7,081 bases of DNA from Bacteroidaceae bacterium (lineage in GTDB: Bacteria; Bacteroidota; Bacteroidia; Bacteroidales; Bacteroidaceae): positions 1 through 7,081 of the forward strand of contig JAEDNQ010000116.1 of NCBI GenBank assembly GCA_016302435.1, written 5' to 3'. The notes under the pieces were generated by a model. That model did not search any database. It was not told the origin of the DNA and saw only the letters and a list, made by a program, of their open reading frames with translations. The position numbers were made by a program, and so were the translations under genes. Below, one piece after another: positions 1 through 3,840 of this stretch (positions within the stretch are counted from its first letter, which is position 1; each line of letters begins with the position of its first letter).

Positions 1-197
1 TAAGTTATGCTTATAAGTGATATTGCCCTGTCACTCGTTGCTTTTATCCTTTTTTTGTTTTTGCCCTAAAAGCAGGCATCAGCATGCCACTCTTTCCTCC
101 CTCCCAATCCATGCCCAAACCCGCCAGCCCAACCCACAATTCTAAAGGGCTATTCATCCGTCCTTACCCTACCCGTACATACTCCAACATGCCCTCC

Positions 198-266
198 TAC
201 CGACAATAACTTATGACCCCTTCCGACGATAACTTATGCCTCCTGCCTACAATAACTTATTGCATA
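198..266. repeat. Three tandem 23-bp direct repeats
   Basis: The sequence shows three directly abutting 23-bp units at 198-220, 221-243 and 244-266. They share the core CCGACAATAACTTATG, which is intact in unit 1, has one change in unit 2 (CCGACGATAACTTATG), and is CCTACAATAACTTATT in unit 3. ATAACTTAT is invariant in all three. There are no spacers, so it is not a CRISPR array. A 23-bp period is close to two turns of B-DNA, which would place each core on about the same face of the helix, as expected for an array of protein-binding sites. That role is an inference. The array lies about 165 bp upstream of the predicted operon promoter. Confidence 0.8.
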
Positions 267-310
267 ACGCCAAAAGGGCATGCCTATAGACCCCACATCG
301 AAAAAACAGG

Positions 311-339
311 TTTCGGTGGAAATTTATAGAACCTACCTT
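311..339 (+). promoter_or_regulatory. Promoter-like 29-bp element, copy A
   Basis: This element matches 24 of 29 positions of a second copy at 3783-3811. It starts TTTCGGTGG, contains ATAGAACC and ends ACCTT. TTTC (311-314) is followed after exactly 19 bases by TACCTTAA (334-341), the spacing of Bacteroidetes -33 and -7 elements, although the -7 match is imperfect (6 of 8 to TAnnTTTG). GGTGGA (315-320) and CCTACC (332-337) form an imperfect inverted repeat between the two elements. It may be an alternative distal promoter with an operator, or a dispersed intergenic repeat. A 16-codon open frame starts at 348 just downstream. Confidence 0.4.
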
Positions 340-428
340 AAAATATCATGATTGTACACTTCAACCTGAAAGAATGTGAATATAAGACACAAATTTGAGA
401 AGTGAAAGCATGAAAAAGTAAAAAAGCT

Positions 429-459
429 ATTGTACTGTGTCAGATTTCTGCTACCTTTG
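429..459 (+). promoter_or_regulatory. Bacteroidetes-type promoter of the S41 protease operon
   Basis: TACCTTTG at 452-459 is a perfect match to the Bacteroidetes primary sigma factor -7 consensus TAnnTTTG. ATTG at 429-432 supplies a -33 element (consensus TTTG) with 19 bases between the two, which is the normal spacing. Transcription should begin at about 465, giving a leader of about 100 nt before the ATG at 567. No Shine-Dalgarno sequence precedes that ATG, as is usual in this phylum. Confidence 0.75.
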
Positions 460-566
460 TACCCCAATATATGCGTCCGCATAAAAAGCATGCCCCGATG
501 CACCCTGGACATGTTGAATAATTAAGAAGACACATCAAGAGATTTGATTTATCATTCATTTGACTT

Positions 567-2234
567 ATGAAAACAAAAATACTCTCACTCATCTTAGCAT
601 TGGCGCTCCTCGTGCCTGCCCATGCACAGAACGAACACTCGTTCAGCGTCTCAAAAAATCTTGACATCTTCAACAGCATTTACCGACAGCTCGACCTTTT
701 CTATGTCGACTCGCTCGAAGCTGACAAGATAGTGCGTGTAGGCATAGACGCCATGCTCAACGAACTCGACCCATACACCTCCTACTATCCCGAGGAAGAC
801 ATGCAGGACCTGAAGATGATGACCACAGGCAAATATGGCGGTGTGGGCTCCATCATCCGCCAGCGCAAGGACTCCACAGGCGTCATCATCTTTGAGCCAT
901 ACCCCGACATGCCAGCAGCCGAAGTAGGACTGCAGGTGGGCGACCTCATGCTCGAGATAGACGGCAAGAGCCTCAAGGGACAGAACACCTCTGAGGTGAG
1001 TGAACAGCTGAGAGGTGAGCCAGGCACCACCTTTATGCTCAAGGTGCAGAGACCCGGGGAGAAGAAGACACGAGAGTTTAAGATTACGCGCCGCAACATC
1101 AAGAAGAGCGCTCTGCCCTACTACGGCATGTATGGCAATGCAGGATATATCCACCTGACCGAGTTCATAGAGAACTGTTCCAAGGATGTGCGCAAGGCAT
1201 TCATCAACCTGAAGGAACAGGGCGCAAAGACCCTCATCCTCGACCTCCGTGACAACCACGGCGGACTGCTCACAGAGGCGGTGGACATCGTCAACCTCTT
1301 CGTGCCCAAGGGCTTGACCATAGTGGAGACAAGAGGCAAACTATCGGCAGCCAGTTCGAAATATGTGACTAACAATGAGCCTCTCGACCTCGATGTGCCC
1401 ATCGTGGTGCTTGTCAACAAGGAGACAGCCAGTGCGGCTGAGATAGTGGCAGGTGCCCTCCAGGACCTCGACAGAGCAGTCATCGTCGGCAACAGCACCT
1501 TCGGCAAGGGACTCGTGCAGTCACCACGCGACCTGCCCTACAACGGCAGCATCAAGCTCACCACAGCCAAGTACTACATCCCCTCGGGCAGATGTGTGCA
1601 GGCCATCGACTACAAGAAAGAGCGCGAGGCTGCAGAACTCTACCGCACCACAGGCAAGCGCATCAACACCAAGGACAGCATCGCCCACAAGACCTTCCAC
1701 ACCGCTGGCGGACGCGAGGTGACAGAGGGAAGCGGAGTGAAGCCCGACATTGATGTGGCACATGACACCTTGTCCAACATCGTCTTCTATCTCTCTGACG
1801 ATGATGTCCTTGTAGACTGGGGCACACGCTACTTCCAGAAGCACCCTTCTATCCCTGCCGTTCGCGACTTTGCCCTTACCGATGCCGACTACGAAGATTT
1901 CAAGGACATGGTCAAAGCAAGCGGATTCAAGTACGACCGCCTCAGTGTCAAGCGATTGGAAGACCTCAAGAAGACCATGCGCTTTGAGGGCTACTACGAA
2001 GAAGCCAAAGATTTGCTCGAGTCGCTCGAAGCCAAGTTGGCCCACAACCTCGACAAGGAGATGGACCGCAAGAAGACAGACATACTCAAGATCATGTCGC
2101 TCGAAGTCGTCAAACGATACTACTATCAGGCAGGCATGGCAGAAGAGGCACTCAAGGGCGACAAGGACTTGGAGAAAGCTATCGAGATAGTCAGCGACCA
2201 GTCGGAGTATAACAAAATATTGGGCAAGAGCTGA
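567..2234 (+). CDS. Secreted S41 family (C-terminal processing) serine protease
   Basis: This is a 555-residue serine endopeptidase of the CtpA/Prc type (MEROPS S41), predicted to act in the periplasm on partly unfolded or C-terminally exposed substrates. Residues 1-20 are a signal peptide (KTK, then a Leu/Ala-rich core, AHA before QN). A PDZ domain occupies about 90-175 (YGGVGS onward, with the VGLQVGD segment). The protease core carries the family motif LDLRDNHGG at 225-233. Ser289 (TASAAEI) and Lys314 (TFGKG) are 25 residues apart, the same spacing as the Ser-Lys dyad of E. coli Prc and Scenedesmus D1 protease, so the enzyme should be active. About 150 C-terminal residues are helical and charged, a common extension in Bacteroidetes homologues. 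It is the first gene of an operon behind the promoter at 429-459. The ATG is chosen because it gives a complete signal peptide. The physiological substrate is unknown. Confidence 0.93.
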   Translation: MKTKILSLILALALLVPAHAQNEHSFSVSKNLDIFNSIYRQLDLFYVDSLEADKIVRVGIDAMLNELDPYTSYYPEEDMQDLKMMTTGKYGGVGSIIRQRKDSTGVIIFEPYPDMPAAEVGLQVGDLMLEIDGKSLKGQNTSEVSEQLRGEPGTTFMLKVQRPGEKKTREFKITRRNIKKSALPYYGMYGNAGYIHLTEFIENCSKDVRKAFINLKEQGAKTLILDLRDNHGGLLTEAVDIVNLFVPKGLTIVETRGKLSAASSKYVTNNEPLDLDVPIVVLVNKETASAAEIVAGALQDLDRAVIVGNSTFGKGLVQSPRDLPYNGSIKLTTAKYYIPSGRCVQAIDYKKEREAAELYRTTGKRINTKDSIAHKTFHTAGGREVTEGSGVKPDIDVAHDTLSNIVFYLSDDDVLVDWGTRYFQKHPSIPAVRDFALTDADYEDFKDMVKASGFKYDRLSVKRLEDLKKTMRFEGYYEEAKDLLESLEAKLAHNLDKEMDRKKTDILKIMSLEVVKRYYYQAGMAEEALKGDKDLEKAIEIVSDQSEYNKILGKS

Positions 2235-2236
2235 GG

Positions 2237-2290
2237 AACCCTTTAACCCCTTTAACCCCTTAACCCTTTAACCCCTTTAACCCTTTAACC
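2237..2290. repeat. Telomere-like AACCC(C)TTT tandem repeat
   Basis: Starting three bases after the protease stop codon there are six units of 8-9 bp: AACCCTTT, AACCCCTTT, AACCCCTT, AACCCTTT, AACCCCTTT, AACCCTTT, followed by a partial AACC. The units differ in the number of C (3 or 4) and T (2 or 3), as expected from slippage in short homopolymer runs. The complementary strand reads GGG or GGGG tracts separated by 4-5 bases (TTAA or TTAAA), which fits the general G-quadruplex pattern of four or more G3 tracts with loops of up to 7 bases. The repeat fills most of the gap before the next start codon at 2304. Confidence 0.9.
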
Positions 2291-2303
2291 TTCAATCCCT
2301 CCC

Positions 2304-2522
2304 ATGTCCCTCCGCAACAACAAAGCCGCTCGCCTCAACCGCATCATGATGTTCGGCACCTTCTTCCTTGGCATCATCGTCCTTGGCTGTGTCTTCGGGT
2401 TTCTCTACCTCTCCTACGACAAGAGCGTCACAGAACCAGGACAGCCCTCGCAGAATGGCTCAGCCGCCGACAGCATCATCATCATGGTCAGCGACAGCAC
2501 TGTCCTGAACGATTTGCAATAG
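2304..2522 (+). CDS. Small single-pass membrane protein, unknown function
   Basis: This 72-residue protein is not recognised as a known family. The N-terminus is basic (four Arg and one Lys within residues 4-13), followed by one hydrophobic segment at about 14-37 (IMMFGTFFLGIIVLGCVFGF), then a polar tail rich in Ser, Asp and Gly. The positive-inside rule predicts a cytoplasmic N-terminus and a periplasmic tail of about 35 residues, but an uncleaved signal anchor and a poorly cleaved signal peptide are not distinguishable here. Codon use resembles the flanking genes and it sits between two same-strand genes (69-bp gap before, 48-bp gap after), which supports it being real. The ATG at 2304 is 13 bases after the tandem repeat and has no Shine-Dalgarno sequence. 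A role with the neighbouring secreted proteins is only an inference from position. Confidence 0.7.
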   Translation: MSLRNNKAARLNRIMMFGTFFLGIIVLGCVFGFLYLSYDKSVTEPGQPSQNGSAADSIIIMVSDSTVLNDLQ

Positions 2523-2570
2523 TCCCCACGTATCCCCCCGCACATACCTGCACAAAACAAAGACTCCCGA

Positions 2571-3371
2571 ATGAGACACAGCCAACTCACCATCTTCGCT
2601 ATCCTGCTTGCATGGCTTCTGCTTGCCGCGAGCCCCCAGCCCATGCGAGCCCAGTGCCCTACGAAGAACACCGCCTTCAAGGCTGGTGAGCGGCTGAACT
2701 ACGACCTGTATTTCCAGTGGAACTTCGTGTGGATCAAGTGCGGCTCAGCACATTATTCCATAAAGGAACACACCTATAGCGGCAAGAAAGCATTGCGCAA
2801 CGACCTCCTCTTCAAGACAAGCAAGAAGATGGACATGTTCTTCGTCATGCGCGACACACTCGTCAGCTACATCACCCCCGACCTCGTGCCCCTATACTAC
2901 CGCAAGGGAGCCACCGAGGGCAAACGCTACACGGTCAACGAGGTGTGGTACACCTATCCGGAAGGAAAGACAAAGCTCAGGCAGAGATACCTCAACCGCC
3001 ACGGAGAGGAGTCGTACCGTGACCATGTCACGACAGAGTGCCTCTACGACATGCTCTCCATCCTATCCCGCGCGCGTTCGTTCGAGACATCGGGACTGAA
3101 AGTAGGTGAGCGCATCCATTTCTCCATGGCGACAGGATATGCCGTCAAGCAAGAGATACTCGTCTACAAAGGCAAGGAACGCTGGAAAGCCAACGACAAA
3201 AAGACCTACGACTGCCTCGTCTTCTCACTCCTCGACGACGATGACCCCGAGAAGAAGAAAGAGATGTTGCGCTTCTATGTGACCGACGATGCGCGCCACA
3301 TGCCCGTACGCATCGACTTCCACCTTAAGTTTGGCACCGCCAAGGCTTATTTCAAAGAGGGCACACTATAG
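2571..3371 (+). CDS. Secreted DUF3108 domain protein
   Basis: This 266-residue protein resembles the DUF3108 family (PF11306). The call rests on the FKAGERLNYDLYFQWNFVWIK opening at about residues 36-56 and the following beta-rich pattern, including a KVGERIHF segment. Residues 1-27 form a signal peptide (hydrophobic Leu/Ala core, possible cleavage MRA before QC). Cys29 is not in a convincing lipobox, so a soluble periplasmic or outer-membrane-associated protein is more likely than a lipoprotein. The mature part has many aromatic and charged residues in alternating strands, consistent with a beta-sheet or lipid-binding-like fold. The molecular function of DUF3108 is unknown. It is the last gene of the apparent operon with the S41 protease. 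No strong terminator follows; a hairpin at 3405-3423 lacks a T-run. Confidence 0.82.
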   Translation: MRHSQLTIFAILLAWLLLAASPQPMRAQCPTKNTAFKAGERLNYDLYFQWNFVWIKCGSAHYSIKEHTYSGKKALRNDLLFKTSKKMDMFFVMRDTLVSYITPDLVPLYYRKGATEGKRYTVNEVWYTYPEGKTKLRQRYLNRHGEESYRDHVTTECLYDMLSILSRARSFETSGLKVGERIHFSMATGYAVKQEILVYKGKERWKANDKKTYDCLVFSLLDDDDPEKKKEMLRFYVTDDARHMPVRIDFHLKFGTAKAYFKEGTL

Positions 3372-3496
3372 GTAAGGTCAATAAACCCACAGTGAAACAA
3401 AGTTTTCCTACGTTTTGTAGGGATTCCATATATTACAATAACGATAATGACTACATCAAAGAAAACAAACATGCACATCAGAGGTAAGGCATCGAC

Positions 3497-3509
3497 AGCG
3501 TGACACGCT
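3497..3509. promoter_or_regulatory. 13-bp palindrome, possible operator
   Basis: AGCGTG (3497-3502), a single central A, and CACGCT (3504-3509) form a perfect palindrome. The one-base centre is too short for an RNA hairpin loop without opening several pairs, so a DNA-binding dimer site is the more natural reading. No regulator is known from this window. Confidence 0.35.
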
Positions 3510-3701
3510 TCATGCCCCTTTCACTTCTATCCTCTGTGTAGCGACATCGTCATCAGCTTCAGCCATTCTGTTGAGCTCATGTCGGTGGTTGCTTGCATGT
3601 GTTGTGTTCTTTGACATGTTGTACACCTGGGCCTTTCTCGCAGAAGGCTCATTCCATCCTTCCATTTCTCTCACTTCATTCATCCTTCTGGTTCTCTGCA
3701 A

Positions 3702-3717
3702 ACGACAATGATGTCGT
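3702..3717. promoter_or_regulatory. Hyphenated palindrome, possible operator or hairpin
   Basis: ACGACA (3702-3707), loop ATGA, and TGTCGT (3712-3717) are perfectly complementary. The site lies about 65 bp upstream of the promoter-like element at 3783 and could be a dimeric regulator site or a short stem-loop in a longer transcript. Confidence 0.35.
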
Positions 3718-3746
3718 GTGTCTTTCTACCACATCCTTTTATGTTT

Positions 3747-3785
3747 GAGGAAACAACCATTTCCTCCATCAAGAGGATTTTTTTT
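3747..3785 (+). terminator. Weak terminator/attenuator-like alternative hairpins
   Basis: GAGGAAA (3747-3753) pairs with TTTCCTC (3760-3766). The inner part of the second arm, TCCTC (3762-3766), can instead pair with GAGGA (3773-3777), and this 5-bp stem is followed at once by eight T residues (3778-3785). The two stems exclude each other, the layout of a transcription attenuator or a weak intrinsic terminator for transcripts entering from the left. The terminator stem is short, so efficiency is doubtful. Confidence 0.35.
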
Positions 3786-3813
3786 CGGTGGGGATAAATA
3801 GAACCCACCTTTG
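3783..3813 (+). promoter_or_regulatory. Probable promoter of the AAA+ ATPase gene with inverted repeat (element copy B)
   Basis: TTTC at 3783-3786 is followed after exactly 19 bases by CACCTTTG at 3806-3813, a 7-of-8 match to the Bacteroidetes -7 consensus TAnnTTTG. This predicts a start near 3820 and a leader of about 20 nt before the ATG at 3841. A perfect inverted repeat, GGTGGG (3787-3792) and CCCACC (3804-3809), lies between and partly over these elements, the position of an operator. Copy A at 311-339 matches at 24 of 29 positions. As RNA the same repeat would be a 6-bp hairpin followed by TTTGATTTTTTT, so it could alternatively act as a weak terminator for upstream transcription. Confidence 0.5.
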
Positions 3814-3840
3814 ATTTTTTTATAAATTACCATTATCGTT

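Larger units (their letters stand above)
1..428. other. Gene-free upstream region
   Basis: No convincing coding region is seen on either strand. The segment holds a short hyphenated palindrome (AGTGA 16-20 with TCACT 31-35), a T-rich stretch at about 39-62, a small hairpin (GGCAT 75-79, loop CAGC, ATGCC 84-88), a perfect palindrome GGCATGCC at 277-284, the 23-bp tandem repeats at 198-266 and the promoter-like element at 311-339. The first eight bases (TAAGTTAT) are the reverse complement of the repeat core ATAACTTA. The AGTGA/TCACT stem plus the T-rich stretch could be the tail of a terminator for an upstream gene, but the stem is weak and does not adjoin the T-run, so this is not called. Confidence 0.6.
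3372..3840. other. 469-bp structured intergenic region
   Basis: No gene is supported here on either strand. Visible structure, in order: hairpin TTCCTAC/GTAGGGA at 3405-3423 with loop GTTTT; left arm of a 12-bp inverted repeat at 3438-3449; 13-bp palindrome AGCGTG-A-CACGCT at 3497-3509; bulged hairpin at 3629-3650 (GGGCCTT with AAGGCTC); hyphenated palindrome ACGACA-ATGA-TGTCGT at 3702-3717; hairpin GAGGAAA/TTTCCTC at 3747-3766; T-run 3778-3785; promoter-like element at 3783-3813; right arm of the inverted repeat at 3831-3842. From about 3510 to 3770 the plus strand is rich in T and C, unlike the flanking genes. It could hold a structured leader or a small RNA; neither is shown. Confidence 0.7.

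Noticed and set aside
198..266. CRISPR-like short repeats
   Set aside because: The 23-bp units abut with no spacers, there are only three, and no cas gene is in the window.
651..1259. Antisense open frame of 202 codons opposite the protease
   Set aside because: Same reasoning: it mirrors the PDZ and catalytic region of a clear protease and shows no family features of its own.
2237..2290. Eukaryotic telomere or chimeric assembly junction
   Set aside because: The units are 8-9 bp and irregular, not a canonical telomere repeat, and both flanking genes are bacterial, co-oriented and similar in codon use.
3405..3423. Terminator of the protease operon
   Set aside because: The hairpin has a 5-bp core plus a G-U and an A-T pair, and is followed by TTCCATATATT rather than a T-run. 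Too weak to call.
3510..3701. Leftward 63-codon frame in the intergenic region
   Set aside because: It needs a TTG start, is a low-complexity hydrophilic sequence with no recognisable motif, and has no promoter. The T/C bias of the plus strand alone can keep it open.
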